A stretch of 64,000 nucleotides of DNA from JAWKHR01 sp041394725 (GCA_041394725.1 JAWKHR010000010.1:1-64000), one strand, 5' to 3'; shown: positions 9,349-19,271, counted from the stretch's first letter. Numbers and translations: made by a program. Notes: generated by a model not told the origin, from the sequence alone.

Positions 9349-10215
9349 CTACCGGGCCACGAGGTACCGGCGCAGCGCCTGGTCGGGAGCGACGTCGATC
9401 GGGAAGAGGGCGTGGTCGATGCCGTCGCGGCGCGCCTCGTCGCGGCAGCGGTCCACGAACGCGCCGATTGCCTCGCGATACGCGCCGACGACCGCGCGCG
9501 CCGAGACCAGGCGCCGGGTGCCGGTCTCCGCGTCCTCGAACTCCACGTCGTCGGTGAACGGGAACGCGAGCTCCTCGCGCGAGAGCACCTGCAGCATCGT
9601 CACGTCGTGGCCGCGGCGGGCCGCGCGACGCAGCTCGCGACGGGTCTCGTCCTCGGCATCGTAGAAGTCGGAAATCACCAGCATCACGCCACGTCGCCGG
9701 AGCAGTTCCGCGCCGCGCGCGATCGCGCGGTCGGGTGACCAGACACCCGACGGGGTCAACCCCGAGAGTAACGCGAGCAGGCGCCGCAGATGGGGCCGGC
9801 CGCCGCGCGACGGCACATACGACAGGCGGTCGTGGTCGAGCGTCATGAGCCCGACCGAGTCGCCCTGCGCCACGACCAGGTAGGCGAGCGCCGCCGCGAG
9901 AATCACGGCGTACCGGAACTTCGACAGGTCGCCGGCGGGGAAGTCCATCGACGCGCTCGTGTCGAGCACGAGCATCACGCCCATGCTGGTGGTCTCGCGG
10001 AACTGGCGCGTGTAGAGCCGGTCGGTCCGCGCGAGCACCTTCCAGTCGAGGTGCTTCAGGTCGTCACCGGGCCGGTACTGGCGGTACTGGCTGAACTCCG
10101 CGCTGAACCCGTGAAACGGGCTGCGGTGGGTGCCCGTGCGCAGGCCCTCGACGACGAGGCGTGCCGACAGCTCGAGGTCGTCGATCGCGGCGACGGCGGC
10201 GGGGTCCAGCGGCAC
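9349..10215 (-). CDS. DUF58 / VWA-like protein
   Basis: 288 residues, no transmembrane helix. The DUF58 hallmark FSQYRQYRPGDDLKHLDWK lies at about residues 41-59. A VWA-like fold with MIDAS residues follows at LVLDTSASM (about 82-90), and a later segment GVMLVISDFYD is conserved in the family. DUF58 proteins are encoded beside MoxR ATPases and are thought to be cytoplasmic clients or adaptors. Here the gene is separated from moxR by a 135-base gap filled with short tandem repeats. Confidence 0.88.
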   Translation of the reverse strand: MPLDPAAVAAIDDLELSARLVVEGLRTGTHRSPFHGFSAEFSQYRQYRPGDDLKHLDWKVLARTDRLYTRQFRETTSMGVMLVLDTSASMDFPAGDLSKFRYAVILAAALAYLVVAQGDSVGLMTLDHDRLSYVPSRGGRPHLRRLLALLSGLTPSGVWSPDRAIARGAELLRRRGVMLVISDFYDAEDETRRELRRAARRGHDVTMLQVLSREELAFPFTDDVEFEDAETGTRRLVSARAVVGAYREAIGAFVDRCRDEARRDGIDHALFPIDVAPDQALRRYLVAR

Positions 10216-10224
10216 GGGGGGAGG

Positions 10225-10334
10225 ATATCAAGGGTCCTGAGGGTCCCAGGGTCCCAAGGTCCCAAGGTCCAGGAAACGATGCCGGCCAAGCCGGCTACCG
10301 AGGTTCGGAGTTCGAACTTCGAACTTCAAAGTTT
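10225..10334. repeat. Two short tandem arrays between moxR and the DUF58 gene
   Basis: 10225-10272 contains an eight-base unit AGGGTCCC / AAGGTCCC in five or so copies. 10304-10334 contains a seven-base unit TTCGAAC in about four copies (TTCGGAG, TTCGAAC, TTCGAAC, TTCAAAG). The second is AT-richer than its surroundings. No gene is seen in 10216-10350. Confidence 0.75.
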
Positions 10335-10350
10335 GTCGCGCGAAGCTCCC

Positions 10351-11376
<1,026 letters not shown>

Positions 11377-11407
11377 GCGGTCGAGTAGTGTAACAATTAT
11401 CGTTTCC

Positions 11408-12766
11408 ATGCATGTCCTCGGCCTGTCCGTGTTCGGTCCCGGCACCGCCGCGGTGCTCTTCGTGGACGGCCAGCTCATCGCCGCGTCCACCGAGGCCCGC
11501 TTCACCCGCGCGGCCGATGAGGCCCGCTTTCCCGAGTCCGCCATCCGCTTCTGCCTGTCGCGCAGCCGCACGTTGACCGGTCGCGCCGACGTCGATCGCG
11601 TGGCCGTCGTGGACTGGGGCGACGTGCGCGGCGGGTCGCCGTCGCGCCTGCCCATGGCCGGGCTGCGCGAGGCCGTCGTGGGATGGGCCGACAAGCAGAC
11701 GCTGCGCCGCCGGCTCCGCGGGCTGACCGGCGTCGCGACCGAGGGGGTGCTGTTCGTGGACGTGGTCCGGGCGCACGCCGCCAACGCGTTCCTGCAGTCG
11801 CCGTTCGAGACGGCCTCGGTGCTGGTCGCCGACGGCGACGCGGCCGACGCCGTCACTGCCACCGGCCTCGGCAGCGGCGCGACGCTCGACCTCGAGGCCT
11901 TCGCGCGGCAGCCGATCGAGCCCGGCACGCTCGCGCGCCTCGCGACCGACCTCGCGTCGCAGACGGGTTCGACGCGCCTCTGCGTCTCCGGATCGCGCAC
12001 CAGCGGCATCGAGCCGGTGACGGAGATCCTGCACGGCCCGGACCTCACCGGCCTGTTCGTCCCGCCCGCCGCCGACGCCGGCGGCGCGGCGCTCGGCGCG
12101 GCCCTGTACCTGTCGCACGTGGCCGGCGGCCAGCCGCGATCGTTCGTGCTCGAGCACGCCTACTGGGGACGGATGATCACGCAGTCGGAGGCGGTCGCCA
12201 CGGCCGAGGCCAGCGAGCTGACGAGCGTCGAGTGCGACGAGGACGAGCTGATCGCGCGCACGGCCGGCCTGCTCGCCTCGGGCCGGACGATCGGCTGGGC
12301 CCAGGAGGCCGCCGAATGGGGCGCGCGCCCGCTGGGCCACCGGAGCGTGCTCACCGGCCTCGCCGGACCGTCCTCGCCCGCGCCGTCCGGCGCGTGGTCG
12401 CTTGCCGTGCCGGCCGAGCACCTGGGCGACTTCGTCCGGCTCGACCGGCCGGGCGATCAGCAGCTCGCGCGCTTCGCCGCCCTGGCGTTCGACCTGCGCG
12501 ACGAGATGCGAGAGGCGATCTTCCCGCAGGGCGCGCCCGGTCCCGTGCCCGTCCATGCCGTCGTCCGCGCCGCGAACCCGCGCTTCCACGCGCTGCTCGA
12601 ACGCATGGCCACCGCGACCGACACCCCGGCGGTCTGGCAGGCGCCGCTCGCCCGCCCGGGCGAGCCGCTCGCGAACACCGGCGCCGACGCGCTCGCGGTG
12701 TTCCAGGCGCTCAGCCTCGACGCGCTCGTCGTCGATCGGGTGGTCATTCTGAAGGACCTGGTCTGA
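11408..12766 (+). CDS. Divergent NodU/CmcH-type carbamoyltransferase
   Basis: 452 residues. The N-terminal Kae1-like half has EARFTRAADEARFPESAIRF (usual pattern E-x-RF-x-R-x-K) and a single AHAANAF where the family normally has a pair of histidines. The C-terminal half has AAEWGARPLGHRSVL, the signature that binds carbamoyl-adenylate in this family. The usual SSFN motif after it is replaced by APLARPGEPLANT. It is shorter than typical (about 550-600 residues). It may therefore carbamoylate an unusual substrate or have reduced activity. It is divergent from moxR and followed by an esterase 94 bases downstream. The family is clear from the C-terminal signature; the substrate is unknown. Confidence 0.78.
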   Translation: MHVLGLSVFGPGTAAVLFVDGQLIAASTEARFTRAADEARFPESAIRFCLSRSRTLTGRADVDRVAVVDWGDVRGGSPSRLPMAGLREAVVGWADKQTLRRRLRGLTGVATEGVLFVDVVRAHAANAFLQSPFETASVLVADGDAADAVTATGLGSGATLDLEAFARQPIEPGTLARLATDLASQTGSTRLCVSGSRTSGIEPVTEILHGPDLTGLFVPPAADAGGAALGAALYLSHVAGGQPRSFVLEHAYWGRMITQSEAVATAEASELTSVECDEDELIARTAGLLASGRTIGWAQEAAEWGARPLGHRSVLTGLAGPSSPAPSGAWSLAVPAEHLGDFVRLDRPGDQQLARFAALAFDLRDEMREAIFPQGAPGPVPVHAVVRAANPRFHALLERMATATDTPAVWQAPLARPGEPLANTGADALAVFQALSLDALVVDRVVILKDLV

Positions 12767-12860
12767 CCCGGGGCCCGAATCCCCGGAACCGCCCGGAACT
12801 CACCCGGAACTCACACGCCTGGTCTTCATTTCGACCCGGCTGATGCGCGACGCTCGGGAC

Positions 12861-14396
12861 ATGACCCGCGTTCCGAGCCTGCTCGTTCACCTGGTCCCGT
12901 CCGTCGTCGTGAGCCTCGGGGTGGCGGTCGCGCCGTCCGGTTCCGGCCGGCTCGCGGCCGCGCCGTCGGCCGACCGGCCAGCGGTCCAGGCGCCGGCGCT
13001 CGAGCCGGACGCCGCGCGCCAGCCGCGCGCGAGCCTCGGCGGGGAGGCGCTGGCATTCCGGATCACGTCGCGGGTGCTCGGCGAGACGCGCACGATCGCC
13101 GTGGCCACGCCGGCGTCCTTCGATCGCACGGGGCCGGATCGCCGCTACCCGGTGATCGTCGTGCTCGACGGCGAGTCCCTGCTCGCCCCGGTGGCGGCGA
13201 TGGCCTCCGTGCTCTCGGCCGCCGGCCAGATGCCGGAGGCCGTGATCGTCGGGATCGAGAACACCCGCCGGCTGCACGACCTCACGCCGCCGGGACTGTC
13301 GGTCAGCGGCAGTTCCCTGAACGAGGGTGGCGGCGAGTTCCTGGACTTCATCGCGCGCGAGCTGCTGCCGGCCGTGGACGCGCGCTTTCGCGGTGGCGCG
13401 CCGCGCGTCCTCGCCGGCCACTCGTCGGGCGGGATTCTCGCCACCTGGGCCGCCGCGACGCGCGACACGTTTCCGTTCGTGCTCGCCCTCGACACGCCGA
13501 CGCACCTGGGCGACTGGTGGCTCACCACCCGTCTGCTCGAACGCGCGCGTGCCCGCCGGGCACCGCTGCGGTACGTCAGCCTCGAGGCGAAGTTCGGCTG
13601 GACCGACGACCGCTGGGCCGCGCTCGTGGCCGCGGCGCCCGGCGACTGGCGGCTGGATCGGGAGCGGCTCGCCGGCGAGTCCCACGAGTCGATGACCACG
13701 ATGGGCGCGTACGTCGGGCTGCGGCGGCTGTTCGCGGATGCGTCGGCGCTGACCGCGCCCGAGGCGCCGGCCGCGCGCGTGCTCGCCTACTACGATGGCC
13801 TGGCCGCCCCCTACGGCGCGCCCGTCGTCCCGCCGCGTACGCTCCTGCGGCGCGTCATCGAGGACCTGATCGCGGAAGGCCACGGCGCGCTCGCGCGCGA
13901 CGCGCTCGATCGTCTGGTGGCCGGCTACGGCGAGCCGGCGGATGCCCGCGCCCTGCGCGACCGCATCGCGGGGGCCGCCGCCCAGCCGCCGCCGGCCGAG
14001 ACGGTCGAGGGGCTGCTCGCGACGCCGTTCCCGCCGGTCGCGGCCGTGACGCCGTTCCTCGGCGAATGGCGCGGCGAGTCGTGGTCGCGGCCGGAGGCGC
14101 GATCATCGATGGCGCTTCGCCTGCGCGTCGAGGCCGGCCGCGTCGCCGGAGAAGTCGTCAGCTGGCCGGCGGCGGGTATCGAGCAGGTCTCGCCCCTGCA
14201 GTACCTCGCGGTGACGCCCGGGGGCCTCGCGTTCGGCTACCTCAACGGCATGCGGCCGCGCGGCGTGCTGCTCTACGAGGGACGGGTCTCGGGGGACGTG
14301 ATGGACGGGGAGATGCGGCTGGCCGGCATGACGTTCACGATGCCGGACGGCCGGCCGCTGCCGGTGGTGTCGTTCCGGCTGCTACGGCAGCGATGA
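12861..14396 (+). CDS. Secreted esterase D-like alpha/beta hydrolase
   Basis: 511 residues from ATG 12861 (MTRVPSLLVHLVPSVVVSLG); an in-frame ATG at 12843 adds six residues. The N-terminus is a signal peptide. The Esterase D fold follows, with the strand YPVIVVLDGES, the nucleophile elbow AGHSSGG, and a histidine in GESHESM late in the domain (about residue 275). The last 120 residues form a separate beta-rich domain (FLGEWRGESW onward), probably substrate-binding. Its 3' end overlaps tail-to-tail with the winged-helix gene by 15 bases. Likely substrates are short acyl or siderophore esters, which is inference. Confidence 0.82.
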   Translation: MTRVPSLLVHLVPSVVVSLGVAVAPSGSGRLAAAPSADRPAVQAPALEPDAARQPRASLGGEALAFRITSRVLGETRTIAVATPASFDRTGPDRRYPVIVVLDGESLLAPVAAMASVLSAAGQMPEAVIVGIENTRRLHDLTPPGLSVSGSSLNEGGGEFLDFIARELLPAVDARFRGGAPRVLAGHSSGGILATWAAATRDTFPFVLALDTPTHLGDWWLTTRLLERARARRAPLRYVSLEAKFGWTDDRWAALVAAAPGDWRLDRERLAGESHESMTTMGAYVGLRRLFADASALTAPEAPAARVLAYYDGLAAPYGAPVVPPRTLLRRVIEDLIAEGHGALARDALDRLVAGYGEPADARALRDRIAGAAAQPPPAETVEGLLATPFPPVAAVTPFLGEWRGESWSRPEARSSMALRLRVEAGRVAGEVVSWPAAGIEQVSPLQYLAVTPGGLAFGYLNGMRPRGVLLYEGRVSGDVMDGEMRLAGMTFTMPDGRPLPVVSFRLLRQR

Positions 14397-15329
14397 CGCG
14401 CGAGCGCGACGCCTGAGGCGCGGGCCCGTGTCGGGCGGGAGGCCGGCGCCCATCCGCACGGCCGCCGTAATCTGCCGGGCCAGGTCATCGTCCGAGTCGG
14501 TGTCGAAGATCTCGGACCACCGGATGATGCCGGTGCGCTCGTCACGCAGCGTCACGAACACCTTCCGTGCGCCGCGGGACGCCGCGATGCGGGCCTCGAG
14601 CCGCCAGAGGGCGTCGGTGCCGTTCGCCTCCTCCGGGGAGAGATCAATCACGGTGAGCGGTCCCGACTGCGCGAGGTAGACGAGGACCTTCGCGTGCAGC
14701 GCCTCGGCGCGCGCCGGATCGGCACCGTCGGTGCCTTCGATCGTGAACGGCGGCACGGCCACGCGCAGGGGCGAGACCTGCCGTTGCCGCTGAATCGGCG
14801 CGCGCAGCGACGTGCCGGCCACGACCGCGAGCGCGGCGGTGGCGAGCGCGGCGGCCGCCAGCCGGGCGCGACGTCGCGACCACCAGCGCCCGACGTGGGG
14901 TGTCGAGCTGGCGGGTTGGCCGGCACGAGCCCCGGCCTCTCTGCCCGTGACGATGGCCTCGGGCGTGGCGACGTCCTCGCGCGGGGCGCCGACGTCGCGC
15001 GTGACCGTACCGGCGAACCGGTAGCCGAGGCCGCGCAGGGTCTCGACGTGCCGCGGGGCGTCCGCGGTCTCCTCGAGCGCGATCCGGATCTGGCCGATCG
15101 CGTAGTTCAGCCCGCGGTCGAAGTCGACGAACGTCTCCTCACCCCAGATCGCCTGCCGGAGTTCCTCGCGCGTCACGAGATCGCCGGCGCGCGCGACGAG
15201 CCGCGCGAGCACCCGTGCCGGCTGGTGCTGCAGGCGAATCGACACGCCGTCGCGCGACAGCTCCAGGGTTCGCTCGTCGAAGACGAATGCCCCGAACCGG
15301 ACACGGGTGCCGGGGGCCGTGGAGGACAT
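14382..15329 (-). CDS. CadC-like membrane-bound winged-helix regulator
   Basis: 315 residues. Residues about 8-108 form an OmpR/PhoB-type winged helix (FGAFVFDERTLELSRDG, then LVTREELRQAIWGEETFVDF, then HVETLRGLGYRF). A transmembrane helix at about 156-175 (LAAAALATAALAVVAGTSL) follows a basic RRRAR. The periplasmic part (about 185-300) resembles the FlgO/TolB-like segment that precedes TPR repeats in longer relatives, but no TPR follows, so the protein is short. Probably a one-component sensor of an envelope signal. The target may be the convergent esterase gene or its own promoter. Confidence 0.8.
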   Translation of the reverse strand: MSSTAPGTRVRFGAFVFDERTLELSRDGVSIRLQHQPARVLARLVARAGDLVTREELRQAIWGEETFVDFDRGLNYAIGQIRIALEETADAPRHVETLRGLGYRFAGTVTRDVGAPREDVATPEAIVTGREAGARAGQPASSTPHVGRWWSRRRARLAAAALATAALAVVAGTSLRAPIQRQRQVSPLRVAVPPFTIEGTDGADPARAEALHAKVLVYLAQSGPLTVIDLSPEEANGTDALWRLEARIAASRGARKVFVTLRDERTGIIRWSEIFDTDSDDDLARQITAAVRMGAGLPPDTGPRLRRRARASSLP

Positions 15330-15360
15330 GGAGGTTCATTATCCCGCGAACACCCGGGCC

Positions 15361-15420
15361 CGGGTCCGTGGGGAAAGCCGGGGCGTGGGGACCGTGGGGC
15401 GACGGGAGGCCGTGGGGAGA
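15361..15420. repeat. Third copy of the nonamer G-run repeat
   Basis: Units CCGTGGGGA, GACGGGAGG and CCGTGGGGAGA repeat the pattern seen at 581-660, with the same order of variants. It lies upstream of the winged-helix gene and the heptamer array. Confidence 0.7.
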
Positions 15421-15509
15421 GCGTAGGATGGGCCGGTGTCAAGGCGGCGCGTGGAGCGGGCCATCCGGCCATCTGCCCGTCGGGTGCCGCGGTGCTTCGC
15501 GTGGGGGGC

Positions 15510-15562
15510 CTGATTGATGATTGGGGATTGGTGATTGATTGGTGATTGATGATTGGTGATTC
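15510..15562. repeat. GATTGGT heptamer array running into the gph start codon
   Basis: Units GATTGAT, GATTGGG, GATTGGT, GATT, GATTGGT, GATTGAT, GATTGGT, GATTCC follow one another. It is AT-rich in a GC-rich setting. The gph start ATG at 15549 lies inside it. Confidence 0.85.
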
Positions 15563-16259
15563 CCGGCTGCTCGCCTTCGATCTCGACGGCACGCTGGTCG
15601 ACTCCCAGCGCGATCTCGCCGACAGCACGAATGCCGTGCTGCGGAGTCTCGGCGCCGAGGCCTTGCCGGTGCCGCGTGTGGTCGCGATGGTGGGCGACGG
15701 CGCGCGGGTGCTCGTGGCGCGCGCGCTCCAGGCGTCGGGACTCGGGACCGACGACGCGCTCGTCACGGGCGCGTTGGCGCGGTTCCACCGCGAGTACGAG
15801 GCGCGGCTCGTCGCCACGACGCGGCCCTACGCCGGAGTCGTGCCGATGCTCGAGACTCTCGCGGCGCGCGGCGCGACCCTGGCCGTGCTCACGAACAAGC
15901 CGCAGGCGCTCGCCGAACGTCTGTTGAACGAGCTGGGACTGCGGCGCTGGTTCGCCTGGACCATCGGCGGTGACACGCCGTTCGGCCGGAAGCCCGACCC
16001 GGCCGGCCTGCGCGCCCTGATCGACCGGGTCGGGGCCACGCCGGCGTCGGCGCGGATGATCGGGGACTCGCCGATCGACCTCGAGACCGCGCGCCGCGCG
16101 GGCGTGGGGTTCGTGGCCGCCCGCTACGGTTTCGGCCGCCTGCGCGGCGAGCTGGTGCTCGCGCCGGGCGATGCCGAGGCCGGGACGGCGGGGGAGATCG
16201 CCGGCGTCGTGACGCGCTGGCTCGACGAGACGCGTCGAGCCGACTGGCGAAGGACATAA
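15549..16259 (+). CDS. gph: Phosphoglycolate phosphatase-like HAD hydrolase
   Basis: 236 residues. HAD motif I is FDLDGTLVDS (residues 9-18), motif II is VLTNKPQAL, the motif III lysine is in FGRKPDPAGL, and motif IV is MIGDSPIDLETA. The cap domain between motifs I and II is the C1 type of the Gph/PGP group. The first residues, MIGDS, are encoded by the tail of the heptamer array, and no Shine-Dalgarno sequence is visible. It is followed after 12 bases by an outer-membrane protein gene. Removal of 2-phosphoglycolate is the likely role; other small phosphate esters are possible. Confidence 0.85.
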   Translation: MIGDSRLLAFDLDGTLVDSQRDLADSTNAVLRSLGAEALPVPRVVAMVGDGARVLVARALQASGLGTDDALVTGALARFHREYEARLVATTRPYAGVVPMLETLAARGATLAVLTNKPQALAERLLNELGLRRWFAWTIGGDTPFGRKPDPAGLRALIDRVGATPASARMIGDSPIDLETARRAGVGFVAARYGFGRLRGELVLAPGDAEAGTAGEIAGVVTRWLDETRRADWRRT

Positions 16260-16271
16260 GATCGGCCCGGC

Positions 16272-17099
16272 ATGTCGTGTCGAAGTGTGTGCGCTGACGT
16301 CGTCCGTTCGGTCGTCCTGTTCCCCTTCCTGATCGCGGTCACGGTCCTTGGGCTCCCACGACTCGCGTGTGCGCAGTCGGCCGACGACGTGGCGGCGCGC
16401 GTGGGGACGGTGGCGCGCGCCATGGGCGCCGTGGAGAAGGATCCCTGGAGCGTCAACGCCGCGCTCACCGGTTCGGCCAGCCGCGGCAACACCGATACGA
16501 CCAACCTGCGCGGCACCGTCATCTACGTCCGTGACTCCGGCGTGTGGCGGTTCGGGTCGTACCTCTCCGGCGCCCTCGACACGAAGAACGGCCAGCGCGC
16601 CAACGAGCGCGCCGGCCTGAACCTCGCGCTCGCGCGCCGGTACGGCGACGCCTTCCGGCTGGTCGGGATCGAGGAAATCGTCCGCGCGCCGCTCGACGGG
16701 CTGCGCTCGCGCAACCTGCTCGGCGGCATGGGCGTCTGGACGCCGCCGCGCCAGGGGATCTTCGAGGCGAGCTTCTACCTCGGCGCGGGCTGGGCGAACG
16801 AGAAATACACGACCGGTGAGCCCAACGGCAACTACGGCGCCGGCCTGACCGGCGCGAGCCTGGCGGTTGCCATTGCCGAGAAATCCACGCTGAACCTGGT
16901 CGCGAGCTACACGCGCGACCTGGACGTCGGGCGCAACTACAAGATCGGATCCTCGATTTCGCTCAAGGCCTCGATCAACTCGGTGCTGGGCATGCAGCTC
17001 AACTACGCGATCGCGTACGACAACGCCCCGGTCCGGGGAAAGGTCACGACGAACAACGCCTTCGGGGCCGGCCTCACGCTGGGCTGGAAGGGGCGGTAG
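16272..17099 (+). CDS. DUF481-like (YdiY-type) outer-membrane beta-barrel protein
   Basis: 275 residues. The signal peptide covers about residues 1-35 (cleavage after ACAQS). The rest alternates hydrophobic and polar residues as in a beta-barrel: TGSASRGNTDTTNLRGTVIY, SFYLGAGWANEKY and ASYTRDLDVGRNYKIGSSIS. This matches the DUF481 family of small outer-membrane proteins induced by salt or acid in E. coli. It ends GAGLTLGWKGR without a C-terminal aromatic residue. Co-directional with gph, 12 bases apart. Confidence 0.75.
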   Translation: MSCRSVCADVVRSVVLFPFLIAVTVLGLPRLACAQSADDVAARVGTVARAMGAVEKDPWSVNAALTGSASRGNTDTTNLRGTVIYVRDSGVWRFGSYLSGALDTKNGQRANERAGLNLALARRYGDAFRLVGIEEIVRAPLDGLRSRNLLGGMGVWTPPRQGIFEASFYLGAGWANEKYTTGEPNGNYGAGLTGASLAVAIAEKSTLNLVASYTRDLDVGRNYKIGSSISLKASINSVLGMQLNYAIAYDNAPVRGKVTTNNAFGAGLTLGWKGR

Positions 17100-17102
17100 G
17101 GC

Positions 17103-17981
17103 TCAGCGGCCGGTCTTGCGTGTGCCGCTGCGCGACGGGCCGCTCGACTTCGCTCGCGACGGGCCGCTCGACTTCGCTCGCGACGGGCCGCTCGACTTCG
17201 CTCGCGGCGGGCCGCTCGACTTCGCTCGGGAAGGGGCGCTCGGCTTCGCTCGCGACGGGCCGCTCGACGTCGCTCGCGACGGGCCGCTCGACTTCGCTCG
17301 CGGCGGGCCGCTCGGCTCGGCCCGAGGCGGGCCGCTCGACGGTCCGTTCGGTCCCGACGGGCCGGCGGCTTCCGCCGCGGCTTCCGCCTCGACCTTGAGG
17401 CGTTCCAGCGCCGGGCCGATGACCCGGGCCATCTTCCGGTAGCCGTCGATGTCCGGGTGCTGATCGTCGGCCGAGCTGGCGAGCCGGTCGGGATCATCCG
17501 CCGCGGCCACCGCCGCGCGCGTGTCCACGAACCAGAGGTTCGGGTCGCGCCCGGCCTCGGCCTCGATCCACGCGTTGATCTCGTGCATCGCCCGATTCTG
17601 CGCGGCGGTCGCGGTGTTGAACGGCAGGATCGATCCGGCCAGCACCGGAATCCGCTCCGCGCCGGCGCGGTTGTAGAGCGACCGGAGCTGCTTGATCACC
17701 GCATCGGCCGACCGGCCCTGGTAGACGTCGTTGACACCCGCGATGATCACCACGGCGTGCGGCCGGCGGTCGAGCACGTCGCGGTCGAAGCGCGCGGCGA
17801 TCTCGTCGGTCCGCTCGCCGTTGACGCCCCGGTTCAGGATCCGCCACGTCGGGTGCATGTCCACGAGCCAGTAGGCGTACTGGCTGGTGTGGTCGCCGCT
17901 GCCGTCCGGCGGGTCCTCCAGCGGCGAGTTGAAGAGCGGCGTTCCGGCGGTCGTGGAATCTCCCAGGGCGACGATCAGCAC
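17103..17981 (-). CDS. SGNH/GDSL hydrolase with repeat-made C-terminal tail
   Basis: 292 residues. SGNH blocks are visible: GDSTTAG (catalytic Ser, residue 9), NRGVNGERTDE (block II), IIAGVNDVY (block III Asn) and DDQHPDIDGY (block V Asp and His). The catalytic fold ends near residue 195. Residues about 205-285 are an eight-residue repeat with consensus AKSSGPSR and variants, encoded by the 24-base array at 17131-17340. No signal peptide is seen. The tail is basic and Ser/Pro-rich and is probably disordered. Likely an esterase or lipase; the substrate is not deducible. Confidence 0.85.
   Translation of the reverse strand: MLIVALGDSTTAGTPLFNSPLEDPPDGSGDHTSQYAYWLVDMHPTWRILNRGVNGERTDEIAARFDRDVLDRRPHAVVIIAGVNDVYQGRSADAVIKQLRSLYNRAGAERIPVLAGSILPFNTATAAQNRAMHEINAWIEAEAGRDPNLWFVDTRAAVAAADDPDRLASSADDQHPDIDGYRKMARVIGPALERLKVEAEAAAEAAGPSGPNGPSSGPPRAEPSGPPRAKSSGPSRATSSGPSRAKPSAPSRAKSSGPPRAKSSGPSRAKSSGPSRAKSSGPSRSGTRKTGR
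17131..17340. repeat. 24-base tandem repeat inside the SGNH gene
   Basis: Plus-strand unit GACGGGCCGCTCGACTTCGC + TCGC, about nine copies with point differences. Read on the coding strand it contains GAGCGAAGTCGAG, which is close to the unit of the arrays at 44186-44390 and 45672-45783. Confidence 0.85.
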
Positions 17982-18039
17982 GATGAGTCCTTTTCTGGTG
18001 TGGCGTGACGGGCGGGCGTCGGCATCCGCAGCGGCATCG

Positions 18040-19254
18040 CTAGCGCCCCGCCGCGGCTTCCGCGGCCCGCAGCACGCGCAGCACGTTGCGGTTGGCGATC
18101 TTCGCGATGTCCTCGTCCGAGTAGCCGCGGCGCAGCAGTTCGGCGACGAGCGCCGGGTACGTCGAGACGTCCTCCAGGCCCTGGACGACGCTGGTGATGC
18201 CGTCGAAATCGCCGCCGAGGCCGATGTGGTCGATCCCGGCGACCTGGCGGATGTGGTCGATGTGGTCGGCCACCTGCGCGATCGTCGCGCGCGGCGGCGG
18301 GTTGGCCTGGCGCCACGCGGTCATGGCCTGGTCGAGCGCTGCGCCGGTCGTGCCCGCGGCCGTCAACCGGTCGCGCTCCGCCGTCTCGGTCCGGTTGTAG
18401 GCCGCGACCGCCGGCGAGATGAAGCCCGGCACGAACGTGACCATCACCACGCCGCCGTTGGCCGGCAGCCGTTTCAGCACGTCGTCGGGCACGTTGCGCG
18501 GGACGTCGCAGATCGCCCTCGCCGACGAGTGCGAGAAGATCACCGGCGCCGACGTGACCCGCAGCGCGTCCTCCATCGTCGCGGGCGAGACGTGGCTCAG
18601 GTCCACGAGCATGCCGAGCCGGTTCATCTCGCGGATCACGTCCTCGCCGAACGGCGTGAGGCCCTCGTGCGCGGGCGTGTCGGTCGCCGAGTCCGCCCAC
18701 GGCGTGTTGAGGCTGTGCGTGATCGTCATGTAGCGCGCGCCGAGCCGGTACATCTCGCGCAGGACGCCGAGCGACGAGTCGATCGAGTGCCCGCCCTCCA
18801 TCCCGATGAGCGAGGCGATCTTCCCCTGCTGCTGGATGCGCTCGACGTCGTCGGCCGTCAGCGCGAGCGCCATCGAGTCGTGGTACATCGCCATCATCCG
18901 GTGGACGAGGTCGATCTGCTCGAGGACCTGGACGACGGCCTCGGCCGGGTTCTGGTCCGGCCGCGTCGCCTCGACGTACACGGACCAGAACTGCCCGCCG
19001 ACGCCGCCGGCCCGCAGCCGCGGGATGTCGGTCATCAGGGTGGGCTGCGGCCGGCGGATGTCGAGCTTCGCCAGGTCGCCCTCCGCCTGTTCCCGGACCG
19101 CCATCGGATAGTCGTTGTGCCCGTCGATGACGGGCGTCTGCCTGAGGAGGGCGCGCGCGCGTTCCAGCATGGGATCGGACTGCGCCGGGCGGCTGAACGC
19201 GACCATCGGGACGACGAGGGCCAGCAGGAGCGCGGGAGCCAGCAGGCGGGTCAT
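18040..19254 (-). CDS. Membrane dipeptidase, peptidase family M19
   Basis: 404 residues. The signal peptide is about 1-26. M19 zinc-site motifs are all present in order: DGHNDYP, GMEGGHSID, the segment HSLNTPWADS, DLSHVSPATM, FSHSSARAICDVPRNVPDD and GLGGDFDGI. The length is normal for bacterial renal-dipeptidase homologues, which cleave dipeptides, often with a D-residue, in the periplasm. It lies 58 bases downstream of the SGNH gene start on the same strand. A REP-like sequence lies just upstream. Confidence 0.92.
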   Translation of the reverse strand: MTRLLAPALLLALVVPMVAFSRPAQSDPMLERARALLRQTPVIDGHNDYPMAVREQAEGDLAKLDIRRPQPTLMTDIPRLRAGGVGGQFWSVYVEATRPDQNPAEAVVQVLEQIDLVHRMMAMYHDSMALALTADDVERIQQQGKIASLIGMEGGHSIDSSLGVLREMYRLGARYMTITHSLNTPWADSATDTPAHEGLTPFGEDVIREMNRLGMLVDLSHVSPATMEDALRVTSAPVIFSHSSARAICDVPRNVPDDVLKRLPANGGVVMVTFVPGFISPAVAAYNRTETAERDRLTAAGTTGAALDQAMTAWRQANPPPRATIAQVADHIDHIRQVAGIDHIGLGGDFDGITSVVQGLEDVSTYPALVAELLRRGYSDEDIAKIANRNVLRVLRAAEAAAGR

Positions 19255-19271
19255 CCCGGGATTATAGTGAA

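Noticed and set aside
17131..17340. CRISPR-like regular direct repeats
   Set aside because: The 24-base units are contiguous with no spacers and lie in the coding frame of the SGNH hydrolase; no cas genes are present. The same applies to 44186-44390.
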